In this document: positions 24,791-33,877 of the stretch, one piece after another | Layout of the letters: each line of letters begins with the position of its first letter | Numbering within the stretch: position 1 is the stretch's first letter | DNA from: Paenimyroides ummariense | GTDB taxonomy: Bacteria; Bacteroidota; Bacteroidia; Flavobacteriales; Flavobacteriaceae | Reading direction: 5' to 3' | Length of the DNA stretch: 64,000 bases | NCBI RefSeq assembly: GCF_900115115.1 | Contig: NZ_FOVI01000016.1 | Coordinates: 1 to 64,000, forward strand | Notes under the pieces: model-generated | What the model was told of the DNA's origin: nothing | The model's database searches: none | What the model saw: the letters and a program-made list of their open reading frames with translations, nothing else | Position numbers and translations under genes: made by a program

Positions 24791-25234
24791 CTAGTTTGCT
24801 ACCATCTTAAATTTAGCAAGAGCCGTTCCATTTCCTTGTGTAAAGATCAACTTGTTATTTTCAACACGGTAATGATCTGCTTTCTCAAACATATTTTGTA
24901 ATCCATATTCAGCACTCATATCTTTACATGCCATCATAGTAGACATACCGCGGGAAAATTTAATACCCTCATTTTTCTTCCATTCATACGTACCACCGAT
25001 ACCATTGCACCCGCCATTTGCCGAATAATTTCCGTCGGTTCCTAATTCCAAATAAGGCATCTTGCCATTTACTTTTTCCGAAATTACTTTACCTCCTACT
25101 TCAATCAGTTGCCATTTCTTACCCGTAATTTGAGTAGAAGTTGTTTCTACCTGTTTTTTCATCACACAACTACTAACTAATACTACAACAATTGCCGCTG
25201 CTAAGTAACCCAATTTAATTTTTTTCATAATCAT
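24791..25234 (-). CDS. META domain lipoprotein (HslJ-like)
   Basis: A 147-residue protein with a lipoprotein signal (AAAIVVVLVSSCVMKK, Cys at 23). The META domain follows: GKKWQLIEVGGKVI, LELGTDGNYSANGGCNGIGGTYEW and MSTMMACKDMSAEYGLQNMF. These are the conserved core and Cys of the HslJ family. Family members are linked to heat shock and novobiocin or metal stress, but the molecular role is unknown. A second Met two codons on (25228) is an equally good start. A 24-bp palindrome stands 19 bases upstream. Confidence 0.9.
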   Translation of the reverse strand: MIMKKIKLGYLAAAIVVVLVSSCVMKKQVETTSTQITGKKWQLIEVGGKVISEKVNGKMPYLELGTDGNYSANGGCNGIGGTYEWKKNEGIKFSRGMSTMMACKDMSAEYGLQNMFEKADHYRVENNKLIFTQGNGTALAKFKMVAN

Positions 25235-25253
25235 ATTATATTAATGTTTAATT

Positions 25254-25277
25254 AAATTATATGCGCGCATATAATTT
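25254..25277. promoter_or_regulatory. perfect 24-bp palindrome upstream of the META gene
   Basis: AAATTATATGCG is followed directly by its complement, with no loop. The centre is GCGCGC in otherwise AT-only DNA. It lies 20-43 bases before the start codon, over the expected promoter or leader, so it is probably an operator for a dimeric regulator. Confidence 0.55.
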
Positions 25278-25481
25278 GACGGCTCAATAATTTTCAATAA
25301 GCGTGCCAAATAAAATTATTATTCATATGAAAGAGTGTCATTATTCAACTCACTTTTCAAAGTCATATCAGGTACGACAAGGCAGCCAAAAAGTAAAACG
25401 ACATTTACTGTCTAACATAGTTTTTTTTAAATCGTAAATTTGAAACAGATACATTAAGATAAATTACACGGATCATAGTAG

Positions 25482-26846
25482 ATGAAGAAGAAGGAATATG
25501 CGGTGGTAGATATAGAAACCACCGGCGGAAATGCAGGAGGAAGCAGGATTACGGAAATAGCCGTTCTCATACACAACGGCACTGAAGTAACAGATCGCTG
25601 GGAAACACTTGTAAACCCGCAGCAACACATACCGCTATACATTACTGCTCTTACGGGTATTAGTAATGAAATGGTGTACGAAGCACCATTGTTCCAAGAC
25701 ATCTCTAAAGAACTGTTAGACCTGCTGTCTAACCGTATTTTTGTGGCGCATAACGTTAATTTCGATTATTCGTTTGTTCGTCACCAGTTTGAAGAGGCAG
25801 GATATAAATGGACTGCACCTAAATTGTGTACGGTGCGTGCCGCACGTAAAATAATCCCCGGACTTCCATCATACAGTTTGGGTAACCTTTGTCGATCTCT
25901 GGATATATCATTGGAAAACCGACACCGTGCCGGCGGTGACGCAGATGCTACGGCTGTACTTTTGTCAATGCTTATACAGAAAGATTCCAACGGGGAAATT
26001 CAGAAAATGATTAAAAAAACAGCACCGGATCAGCGGCTGCCACCAAACCTGCCTCCTGCAGATTTTGAATGCCTGCCAGAGAAACCGGGGGTATACTATT
26101 TTTATAATGCCCAGAAAAAGGTAGTCTACGTAGGCAAGGCGGTAAATCTTAAAAAAAGGGTAGCTTCTCATTTTACAGGGCATAAGATCACGCCGCAAAG
26201 ACAACATTTTTTGCGGGACATCCATGGTATTTCATTTGAAGAATGTGCTACCGAACTCATGGCATTGCTTTTGGAATGCACAGAAATCAAAAAGCTGTGG
26301 CCTGTTTATAACACCGCACTTAAAAGGTTCGAACCAAAATACGGCCTTTATGAATATACCGCCCGTAACGGTTACAGATACCTTGCAGTTGGTAAGGTAA
26401 GCAAACTGACGCCATGTATAGAGGTTTTTGGTACTGTAAACGAAGGTATCAGCCTTCTGCGTAGTCTGCAGGAAAAATTTGCTTTAGACTACCGTTTTTG
26501 TAAATACGCTGTAAGCATTGAAAGTGAAGGTGTGGTTATTAATACCCTGTCTGATTTACCATCGGTAGAACAGCACAACCAGCTGGTACAGCAGGCAGTA
26601 GATTTTGTAACGGAAATTAAACCGAGTTATTATATTTTGGATAAGGGCAGGACTACAGACGAGCGCAGCTGCATATGGGTTCAGGACGGCCATTTTTACG
26701 GCATGGGCTATATTTCAGATGAAGCAGTTGTCACAGATGTACAACAGTTGAAAGATTTCCTTATACGCTATAAAAGCAACACCTATAGTATGCAGCTCAT
26801 TTCTGCGTATGCGGTTAAGTATCCTGATAAAGTTACATGGCTGTAA
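25482..26846 (+). CDS. DnaQ-like 3'-5' exonuclease fused to a GIY-YIG endonuclease domain
   Basis: A 454-residue protein. The N-terminal DEDDh exonuclease (1-165) has YAVVDIETTGG (Exo I with D-x-E), VAHNVNFDYSFV (Exo II) and HRAGGDADATAV (Exo III, with H and D). A GIY-YIG domain follows (about 203-280): KPGVYYFYNAQKKVVYVGKA with VNLKKRVASHFTG, as in the UvrC N-terminus. The last 170 residues are of unknown fold. The same pairing is known from Mycobacterium and Bacteroidota Cho/UvrC-like proteins. A role in repair incision or processing of branched DNA is likely. Confidence 0.92.
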   Translation: MKKKEYAVVDIETTGGNAGGSRITEIAVLIHNGTEVTDRWETLVNPQQHIPLYITALTGISNEMVYEAPLFQDISKELLDLLSNRIFVAHNVNFDYSFVRHQFEEAGYKWTAPKLCTVRAARKIIPGLPSYSLGNLCRSLDISLENRHRAGGDADATAVLLSMLIQKDSNGEIQKMIKKTAPDQRLPPNLPPADFECLPEKPGVYYFYNAQKKVVYVGKAVNLKKRVASHFTGHKITPQRQHFLRDIHGISFEECATELMALLLECTEIKKLWPVYNTALKRFEPKYGLYEYTARNGYRYLAVGKVSKLTPCIEVFGTVNEGISLLRSLQEKFALDYRFCKYAVSIESEGVVINTLSDLPSVEQHNQLVQQAVDFVTEIKPSYYILDKGRTTDERSCIWVQDGHFYGMGYISDEAVVTDVQQLKDFLIRYKSNTYSMQLISAYAVKYPDKVTWL

Positions 26847-26901
26847 TTGTAGCTCAGTTCTAAAAATAAAATTGTCAACAGTTCAATTTTAACAGGACAA
26901 T

Positions 26902-27444
26902 TTAGATGCAATCCAATACAAACCCTGCTCTCTTTTCAATAGAGGTTTTTGGAACTTCAATAATTTCATATCCAAACTCCACGTAGGTTTCCTTCATTTT
27001 TTCAGAGGTATAAACAGCTTCTTCCCAGGTTTGTTTTCGTTCGTTGTCTGTTTCATATATTTCTTCCCAAGGTGACAGTATAAAAACTTTCGTTTGATAA
27101 GTATGCAAGCTTATTGTTATAAGCAATTCTTTCGATATAGGTATATTTTCCATCTGCATGTAACAGATCGTGTCCAATATCCCCCGATCAAAAAATACAA
27201 TATTTGAAGAAGCTTCATTAATTACACGCTTGTATGTCTTAATTGAAGCTTCAAGCATTAACTGCGAATATAATGCCTTATTTTTCCAAGGCAGTCCCTC
27301 ACCGTTTATCCTCATCTGTTCCCTAATAATTTGTCGGGCATCTTCAGGAACCGTTTCGTAACCTTTTCTACTCAACTCATTTAATAGTAGTGTTTTACCA
27401 ACACCCGGTCCGCCGGTAATTATATATAGTTTTTGGTTTTTCAT
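26902..27444 (-). CDS. AAA-type P-loop NTPase/kinase-like protein
   Basis: A 180-residue protein with Walker A GGPGVGKTLLLNEL at residues 11-24 and a Walker B-like VFFDRGILDTICYM. The pattern VPEDARQIIREQ is typical of the AAA_28 family of small ATPases related to nucleoside kinases (NadR-like). The substrate is unknown. Length fits the family. It converges on the exonuclease gene and shares no operon. Confidence 0.82.
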   Translation of the reverse strand: MKNQKLYIITGGPGVGKTLLLNELSRKGYETVPEDARQIIREQMRINGEGLPWKNKALYSQLMLEASIKTYKRVINEASSNIVFFDRGILDTICYMQMENIPISKELLITISLHTYQTKVFILSPWEEIYETDNERKQTWEEAVYTSEKMKETYVEFGYEIIEVPKTSIEKRAGFVLDCI

Positions 27445-27612
27445 CGTAGCCTTAACTTTTTCCTGATTTTTCTTCCATGTTGCGTATCAAAACCAATATA
27501 ACCTTACCGATATTGCTTTTACAATGAAAAAAAGTCAAACTCGTTTTTATCCCTATTAAGGTTTAGAAGTGTGTCTCAATTGCAATTAAACATTTACCTG
27601 TTAAAATAGCAT

Positions 27613-28152
27613 CTAATTTGTTTTTGATATTTTAAACAGTAGTACCAAAGAATAAATCTGTAAAACGGTTTGTATAATATTTATTATCCCAACTATAGGG
27701 TTGTTTACAATGTTAAGCAGCATAACCGGTATTGCCAGTAATCCCACAAGCATTAATACCAATAATACATATTTAATCCATTCATTTCCTTTGCTTACCA
27801 GGTATCCTATTCCAATTAAAATTCCTAGTGTGAAAATTGCGACAATTATTCCAAAAGCAGTTGTAGCTTGTGGACTTAAAATTACATTTATTAATCCTAA
27901 ACCAGCTGATACATAAATTAGATTGGCAGCTTTTTTATAGTTAGTGTGAACCGCAATTTCTTCAAATTTAGTTTTTTGTGGAATTAGAAGCATAATTCTT
28001 TGTGTTTCGGCTTCCGAGAATTCAATGCCTCTATCCTTTAAAATTTCAAAGGCATACAATCGGGCTTCCGGAATAAATCTATTTCCTTCTTTTAAGTATT
28101 CCTCTAATTCTTTGTTTGTTTTTGTTTCTAAAATACTCTTTTTTACACTCAT
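27613..28152 (-). CDS. hypothetical four-helix membrane protein
   Basis: A 179-residue protein. The first 65 residues are soluble, with the pattern LEEYLKEGNRFIPEARLYAFEILKDRGIEFSE, a short helical motif seen at the start of several Bacteroidota membrane proteins of unknown role. Four hydrophobic segments follow (about 75-95, 97-117, 124-145, 150-172). I cannot assign a function. Confidence 0.7.
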   Translation of the reverse strand: MSVKKSILETKTNKELEEYLKEGNRFIPEARLYAFEILKDRGIEFSEAETQRIMLLIPQKTKFEEIAVHTNYKKAANLIYVSAGLGLINVILSPQATTAFGIIVAIFTLGILIGIGYLVSKGNEWIKYVLLVLMLVGLLAIPVMLLNIVNNPIVGIINIIQTVLQIYSLVLLFKISKTN

Positions 28153-28258
28153 GGTTTTCTTAATTATCTTCTATTATTATTACTTTATCGCTGCAACAAC
28201 GAGGGTATTAACTATGTGTAAATAATGGGTAAGCGGCAGTGTTTTAAGAATAGTTAAC

Positions 28259-28532
28259 CTAATGTTTATTTATTGCTTTTAACTTAAATGATTTTTGTCC
28301 TCTGTCAGGCAAAATAGAATGGATTTTGTCGGAGAAGAATTCCTTAATAAGATTCAAATCACTTCCATTCATTTTGTCTAGATTATCAACAATTTTCAGG
28401 TTACGCAGCAACAGTGAAGCAATGACGGCTTTTCTCTTTGTATGTACTTGTGCAAAGTAATGCTTTATACTTTTCATCGTTCGCTTTAAATGTCAATAAG
28501 TCTGCTTGGTTTATGTTGCTGTTTTTTTTCAT
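28259..28532 (-). pseudogene. hypothetical gene, internally deleted and frameshifted
   Basis: From ATG 28532 the frame reads MKKNSNINQADLLTFKANDE, KYKALLCTSTYKEKSRHCFT, then stops at 28401. In another frame the coherent end is NLKIVDNLDKMNGSDLNLIK, EFFSDKIHSILPDRGQKSFK, finishing at 28259. I remember a Bacteroidota family of roughly 150-200 residues with such a start and end, so the middle seems to be lost. The ATG at 28477 opens only a shadow start for the second frame. The leader-like repeat at 28580 lies just upstream. Confidence 0.65.
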
Positions 28533-28579
28533 ATTGTATGCCCGGTACTACTGATAACTTAATCATTCACGAATATAAT

Positions 28580-28712
28580 AACTTTTCCCATTCCTTTGGT
28601 CAGTGAGTCTGTCTAACTGTCCCATTTATAATTTAAACGAGTAGTAGGGCGTTTGTCAGTTGCACGGGGTTGATTTTAACTGGTCAAATATAGATAAAGT
28701 TTGATAATACAC
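28580..28712 (-). repeat. dispersed leader-like repeat, copy A
   Basis: On the minus strand it begins AACTTTATCTATATTTGACC and ends with CAGACTCACTGACCAAAGGA and GGGAAAAG. The same blocks recur at 60181-60306 and, shortened, at 42945-43010. Each copy is 48-70 bases upstream of a minus-strand start codon. TATATTTG inside fits the Bacteroidota -7 element. Confidence 0.75.
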
Positions 28713-28829
28713 ATTATATAGTGTATTGATAAGCAAGGTTGATTGACTATTGATTGATTAGTAGAGGAGGAATAAAAACCGCTACTATTCTGGCCCTCTA
28801 GACAAAAAGAAAATTGTGCTAATAACCTG

Positions 28830-30044
28830 TTATTTAATTTTTATACTGTATTTATCAATAATATTGTAGTTTTCGTCTTTCATCACTATTGTATAGCGTC
28901 CCTTAATCAGATATAGCTCTCCAGGTGTATTGTTATCAGTTATTTCAATAATGTCTGCAGGTATTCCGCTCTGCTCAAATTCGTTGTTCCTATAGGCTAA
29001 AACAAGTAAAGGTTGATGGTTTTTCGTTTTTGAATTTGGTACCGTATATCTTACTTTCCCTTTCGAAAACCAGTCCGGTCGGTTATTAATATACGATGTC
29101 TGGGGATGGATAATTACGATGTCTGTCTGAATCAGTTCATTTTTTCCATTAAAAACTTTTCCATTTTTATCAATCAAGACAATCGGGCCATCTGTTTTAT
29201 TCATTCTCATAAATAAATGGTTGTTTTCTATTTCGGACCTTTCTAAAAACATAGTCTGGTCTATGGTTAGGGGGTCTATCTTCATATTTTCCTTTAACCT
29301 GCCTGCCATTGCTTTACCCCATGCCGGATAGTCATTTTCGTACGCATGAGCGTAACCAACATGAATAACCACTTTTCCATTTGGATTATTTTCTATGTAT
29401 TTCTGAATATTTTCAGCTTGTTCTATTTCTCTCTCTTTACCGTTTTTACCTTCTGATGCCTCATATTTGAAAAGCGTAAAGCCAATCTTTAAGGCTTCTG
29501 AAATTAAATTGCCGAATTCAGGTTCTTGGGTATAGTAACCTGTATCCAATACCGGAAATTTTCTTTCATTAACAGCAGTCTCAAACAATGCTTCAAGTCC
29601 AAGATAACGATACCCGTTTTCATACAATCCTTTTAAAACAGATCTGGTAAAAGTGCGGTGTTTAGCAATGTGGTGCGCTTCGTTAATAATAAGGATCTGT
29701 GCGTTCTTAGATTGTTTTATTATATAGTCTTTCGCATTGACTTTGTTGCTGGTTGTAAAAAATAAGCTGTCCTCTTCTGTTATTTTTGGCTTCCTCACAC
29801 CATTCTTATCCCAAACTTTAAGAACATCCTCATAGTATCCGCTAAATGATAATTCTGTTGCACCAGTTTGATATTTCCACGAAACGGTGTCTTTGTTTAT
29901 TTGAGATATAATATCTTTAGAGAACCTGTAACTATCTGGAGTTAATTGCCCGAATGCAACTGATATATTTAAAAATAAGATTGTACAAAAAAGTTTGTTT
30001 ATTAAAATTGGTTTTATAGCTGCCATTGCGTGTAGGTTTTCCAT
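28830..30044 (-). CDS. exported ChaN/EreA-like protein of unknown function
   Basis: About 400 residues with a signal peptide ending VAFGQ; MAAIKPILINKL at 30026 is an alternative start. The central domain has ILIINEAHHIAKHRTFTRSVLKGLYENGYRYLGLEA, the region of the ChaN/erythromycin-esterase/Tiki-like superfamily that carries an essential 'GE.H' motif (here NEAHH). KVVIHVGYAHAYENDYPAWGKAMA supplies a second His region. The C-terminal 120 residues are a beta-rich extra part. Heme binding or esterase/protease action is possible; no substrate can be named. Confidence 0.72.
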   Translation of the reverse strand: MENLHAMAAIKPILINKLFCTILFLNISVAFGQLTPDSYRFSKDIISQINKDTVSWKYQTGATELSFSGYYEDVLKVWDKNGVRKPKITEEDSLFFTTSNKVNAKDYIIKQSKNAQILIINEAHHIAKHRTFTRSVLKGLYENGYRYLGLEALFETAVNERKFPVLDTGYYTQEPEFGNLISEALKIGFTLFKYEASEGKNGKEREIEQAENIQKYIENNPNGKVVIHVGYAHAYENDYPAWGKAMAGRLKENMKIDPLTIDQTMFLERSEIENNHLFMRMNKTDGPIVLIDKNGKVFNGKNELIQTDIVIIHPQTSYINNRPDWFSKGKVRYTVPNSKTKNHQPLLVLAYRNNEFEQSGIPADIIEITDNNTPGELYLIKGRYTIVMKDENYNIIDKYSIKIK

Positions 30045-30397
30045 GTTTGTTCACATCTAAATTAGGATTTTTTTAAACTTCAAACTCTTTACTATTTTTA
30101 TGGAATAGGGCAGAGCCTAACGAATGCTATTTTACTTGAAGTAATGCCAAATATAATAACTGTACCCTTAAAAGCAATACTCAACCTTTATGTGTCAAAT
30201 TAATCTACACATGCAAAAAACTTTTTTCAATGGTGTTTCTGCCTTGCAAATTATTCTAACGGTATCGGCATATTTTTTAAATATTTAAACACATCAAAGG
30301 CATTCTTTATATTAACTACGGTCTTTATTATTTGTGCCCTTTTTTGTTTTAAGCAAACTCGTTAAACAGCCATTAAACAAAGCAACAATTTATCATC
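30045..30397. other. AT-rich spacer
   Basis: I see no gene, repeat or terminator here beyond short T and A runs. Confidence 0.5.
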
Positions 30398-31354
30398 TTA
30401 CATTACCAGACTAAATTTATAGTTTGGCAAATTGTATTGCATTCGCATTTTCTCTTCTTGTTCGGTAACAACTTTAGTCGTATTATTCCATTTGACTTTT
30501 TTCAGCTCATTCACGATCAAAAAATCAATTTTCTTGTCAATTGGGAACACTCCTGCAGTAACGGCATCGTTTAATAGTTCCAAATAGTATTCGCGCCGTT
30601 TTGTATCATTATCATGAAGTAAAAATACAAGTTGTATATAATGGAGTTCACCTACTTCAGCTTCTGAAAAAAGTTTTCCTTCCTTTCTATAGAACTCGAA
30701 TACCACTTTGCATATCTGTTCGGCTTTTTTTTCAAATTGACGCTTGCTTTTATATTTTTTAAACTTATGCAGCCTGTCTTTATTCTCATCTGTATAATCA
30801 TGAAACAACCTGTTCTTTTGATCAGCAATAAAAAAATCAAACAGTTGCAGCCCTTTTTTCTTTTCAGTATAGCTCTGTGTAACAGAGGCTTTCATCGCTA
30901 TTTCCTTAACCTTTTTCTCAATATATTTCCAGTTTTTATCTATACTCAAGAAATATAAGTAGCCGGTTTGGTTTTCAGAAAGAAGGTTTGAAGCAGCAAT
31001 TCCCGATGTATATTTGGAGAACTCTTTTTCTACAAGACTTTTACTCAGATCAATATTTCCTTCAAAGAAATGAGCAGCTATTAAATTGTATCTCACTAAA
31101 CTGCCAAGATGTGCTTCGGATTGTCTGTTGCTACATTCCTGGATGATTTTTTTGTATTCTTTCCTTAAAAATAACGAATCTAAATGCTGTCTCAGTACTT
31201 CCTTCTCTTTGTCTTGTTGCCTTAAAGCAACCCTCATCTCTTTCATATCAGTAGAATTCATATCTAATGTTGGTACTCGCTGAGCCTGGCAAATAGGGAC
31301 AAAGGAAATTAAGACAATAGTCTGTGTCATTAAAAAATTAATCGTTTTTTTCAT
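30398..31354 (-). CDS. hypothetical exported helical protein
   Basis: A 318-residue protein with a signal peptide (TIVLISFVPICQAQ). The mature part is almost entirely helical and charged, with TPR-like spacing (YKKIIQECSNRQSEAHLGSLVRYNLIAAHFFEGNIDLSKSLVE). It has no recognised domain. The last part ends KMRMQYNLPNYKFSLVM. It could be a periplasmic scaffold. It is a single gene. Confidence 0.7.
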   Translation of the reverse strand: MKKTINFLMTQTIVLISFVPICQAQRVPTLDMNSTDMKEMRVALRQQDKEKEVLRQHLDSLFLRKEYKKIIQECSNRQSEAHLGSLVRYNLIAAHFFEGNIDLSKSLVEKEFSKYTSGIAASNLLSENQTGYLYFLSIDKNWKYIEKKVKEIAMKASVTQSYTEKKKGLQLFDFFIADQKNRLFHDYTDENKDRLHKFKKYKSKRQFEKKAEQICKVVFEFYRKEGKLFSEAEVGELHYIQLVFLLHDNDTKRREYYLELLNDAVTAGVFPIDKKIDFLIVNELKKVKWNNTTKVVTEQEEKMRMQYNLPNYKFSLVM

Positions 31355-31622
31355 AATAGAAACTATCTACAGGTTGTTGAAAAATAATCGAGCAGGTCAA
31401 GAATTTAACAGGTGTAACACCAAATATAATAAATGTGGCAGAAACTTTGTAATCATTATTGTTCTCTAATCTTTCTAAATAAGGTTTAAGCGTTTTTATA
31501 TACCTGAAAGTATTGCTCTTCGTTGTTGTAAGCAAACTATTATAATAAGTTCGTAAAAACAACAGCTAATTGTCGCCTTTTATAGTATTTGCAATGAGGT
31601 CAGAGGTGTGTGGACTGAACTT
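31355..31622. other. spacer without a supported gene
   Basis: A 74-codon minus-strand frame (31338-31562) overlaps the start of the previous gene and shows no domain, signal peptide or ribosome site; I do not support it. Confidence 0.4.
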
Positions 31623-31699
31623 GCGGCTGCTGAGTTCATCGAAGTATTGAAGTAAGGTTGATTATCCCGCGGTTGCTAAGTTTATCGAAGCATCGAAGT
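31623..31699. repeat. imperfect 31-bp direct repeat
   Basis: Two 31-base units start at 31623 and 31669, 46 bases apart, agreeing at 26 positions (core GAGTTCATCGAAG / AAGTTTATCGAAG). All five differences are transitions. It lies in a gene-free region; the remaining bases up to 31927 hold nothing I can name. Confidence 0.6.
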
Positions 31700-31927
31700 C
31701 GCTATATTCCTAGCGCTCTAAAGAGTAATATTTCAGCAGCAAATGTTTTCTTTTTGGTAAACAAACGCTATAAGACATATACATGGTACTTGGGTGAAGG
31801 TATTTATTAAAGTGCAGAGAAAAATGACTATCATTTAAAAAATTATAAATTGTGGGAATAAGCAATAAATTGTTTATTCCCGTTGGCAAACTTTCTTTTA
31901 AAAAAAATCGTTTAAATCATCTAAAAT

Positions 31928-32932
31928 TTACAGTGAATGGTTTAAGACATATCGTCCTTTGGCTTTTCCTTCTAATAGTGTTTTCAAGACATCGGGAAGT
32001 TGTTCCATAGAGATTTCTTTTACTATATCTTTTAAATGTGTAGGCTTCCATTCCTTAGCAAGCAAATTCCAGATTTTACTTTTATATTCAACAGGCTGTT
32101 CAACAGAATCTATTCCAATAAGCTTTATCCCCCTTAAAATGAAGGGGAAAATACTCGTTAAAATTTCAGCAGAAGCTACATTGCCACAAGTGGTAACAGC
32201 TCCGCTGTATTTCAGTGATTTTATAATTCCCGATAAAATACTTCCGCCCACGGTGTCTATTCCCCCTGAATAATCTGCTTTTGAAATTGCTTTTTGATCA
32301 TAAGTATCAATAAACTTCTCTCTTGAAATAATTGATTCAGCTCCTAATGTATGAACTATAAAATCTTCTTCTTTTTTTTCTGATATAGCTACTACTTCAT
32401 ATCCCAATTTAGAAAGAATTGCTGTAGAAATGCTTCCAACACCACCTGTAGCGCCACTTACAACTATTTTTCCGTTTTCTTTTTCAAGACCGGAATGTAT
32501 AAGGTTGTAAACAGATAAACCTGCTGTAAGTCCTGCAGTTCCAAAACACATAGCTTCAAAAAGGGAAAGACCTTCAGGCAATTTAATTACCCAGCTGGCA
32601 GGAACGCTCACATACTCACCAAATCCTCCCCAGGTATTCATACCCAGATCATATCCTGTAACTATTACATTGTCTCCTGCAGAAATGCCCTCAGAAGTCG
32701 AAGAAATAACCTCACCTGCAGCATCTATTCCCGGTATATGAGGAAACGTTCTTGTCACACCTTTATTTCCGGAGGCCGATAAAGCATCTTTGTAGTTAAC
32801 AGACGAGTATGCAACTTTTATCACAACCTCATCTTTAAGTATATCTCCCATCAAAACTTGTTCTACTTTAGCATTAAAAATACCATTTTTTTCTCTTACC
32901 ATTAAGGCTTTAAACTGCTGTGCCATAATCAT
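31928..32932 (-). CDS. YhdH/YhfP family quinone oxidoreductase (acryloyl-CoA reductase-like)
   Basis: A 334-residue NADPH-dependent medium-chain reductase without zinc ligands. SSVNYKDALSASGNKGVTRTFPHIPGIDAAGEV is the typical YhdH start. The Rossmann motif is VVSGATGGVGSISTAILSKLGYEV. The end GRYVLNHSL is also typical. E. coli AcuI/YhdH reduces acryloyl-CoA, and relatives reduce quinones or enals. It faces an HxlR regulator across 106 bases. Start MIMAQQ or MAQQ (32926) cannot be separated. Confidence 0.92.
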   Translation of the reverse strand: MIMAQQFKALMVREKNGIFNAKVEQVLMGDILKDEVVIKVAYSSVNYKDALSASGNKGVTRTFPHIPGIDAAGEVISSTSEGISAGDNVIVTGYDLGMNTWGGFGEYVSVPASWVIKLPEGLSLFEAMCFGTAGLTAGLSVYNLIHSGLEKENGKIVVSGATGGVGSISTAILSKLGYEVVAISEKKEEDFIVHTLGAESIISREKFIDTYDQKAISKADYSGGIDTVGGSILSGIIKSLKYSGAVTTCGNVASAEILTSIFPFILRGIKLIGIDSVEQPVEYKSKIWNLLAKEWKPTHLKDIVKEISMEQLPDVLKTLLEGKAKGRYVLNHSL

Positions 32933-33038
32933 TAATTTTTGTAAATTTGAGAAATAAAAGCTTATTATACAATAACTTACATTTTGTTTTCCTACTGAAA
33001 TAAAGTGCAGTTTTGCTGATATTCAAATATATATAATT

Positions 33039-33389
33039 ATGCAGGAAGTAGAAAAAATTGAAACGTTATGCCCTTCAGATGTTTTCTTACAGGTAATAAA
33101 GGGTAAATGCAAAACAACTATTATAGTGCTAATAAAAAAAGGCCGCAATCGTTTTTCTGAAATGAATAAAACGTTGCCAACTATCAGTGAGCGGATGCTT
33201 GCAAAACAATTGGATGAACTGCAAAAGGATGGAATAATTATGCGAAAGGTATTTGCCGAAGTTCCTTTAAGGGTAGAATATTACTTGACAGAGTATGGAG
33301 AAAGTCTATATCCTATAATCAATGAAATGAGAAAATGGGGATATAAGCACCTTGAGATCCAAAAAACGGAAAGTGGCGATACAGAGTGA
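33039..33389 (+). CDS. HxlR family regulator
   Basis: A 116-residue winged-helix protein: ETLCPSDVFLQVIKGKCKTTIIVLIKKGRNRFSEMNKTLPTISERMLAKQLDELQKDGII and the wing LRVEYYLTEYGES. The usual N-terminal Cys is present (TLCPSD). GGKW of other HxlR proteins is GKCK here, adding a second Cys. It is divergent from the YhdH-type reductase, its probable target. Confidence 0.9.
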   Translation: MQEVEKIETLCPSDVFLQVIKGKCKTTIIVLIKKGRNRFSEMNKTLPTISERMLAKQLDELQKDGIIMRKVFAEVPLRVEYYLTEYGESLYPIINEMRKWGYKHLEIQKTESGDTE

Positions 33390-33597
33390 AGTATTAATTG
33401 GTAAAGCCAAATTATTTCACTAAATTTTCTGTATAAATTTAAGACAATTTCAAATGAGGAATGCAGTTACCAAAGGTAAATAAAGCGATGTGGATTCTGT
33501 CTGGGAAAACTGTAGATTTAAACTTTTAAAATCATACTAAAGGAAATGTATTTTCTTTAAGTAAACTAAATATTTTTAATATACGCATTTATAATTT

Positions 33598-33823
33598 TTC
33601 GCTTTTTGCAGTTCGGTGGTTCTCATAGCAAAAAGAAAATTTTAATTATTTAATTATTTAATAACACAAAGGTCTAAGTTTGTAATTAACCCGCTATTTT
33701 AGCAACGTAATGCTAAAATGTACTTTTGTTTTAATATGCCTTTCCTAAAGTTGATAGAAGTTCCCATCAGTCTGCTTTTCCCTCTTTCTTTCTAAGTCTT
33801 ACAATGATCAGATTTTTTTCGTA
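33598..33823 (-). repeat. partial duplicate of the 3' end and downstream flank of the serine hydrolase at 46688
   Basis: About 225 bases match 46555-46780, with the stop codon at 33731 corresponding to 46688. It includes the shared flank AACCCGCTATTTTAGCAACG and TCCTAA-type ends. The copy begins in the last 30 codons of the hydrolase and runs 130 bases past its end. Confidence 0.85.
33731..33823 (-). pseudogene. C-terminal stump of a serine hydrolase gene
   Basis: It reads EKNLIIVRLRKKEGKAD, stop, WELLSTLGKAY. The intact gene at 46688 ends EKNLIIIRLGKKEGKADWWE and LLSTLGKAY. A Trp codon has become TGA. Nothing of the upstream catalytic part is left, since the Crp-like gene lies directly beyond. 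Confidence 0.85.
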
Positions 33824-33877
33824 ATTTAGTCACAGTCCAAAGCGCACAATTTGTAAAAAGGAATATTGACATTGCAA

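Noticed and set aside
31338..31562. Minus-strand frame of 74 codons
   Set aside because: It overlaps the start of the 30398 gene, with no signal peptide or domain.
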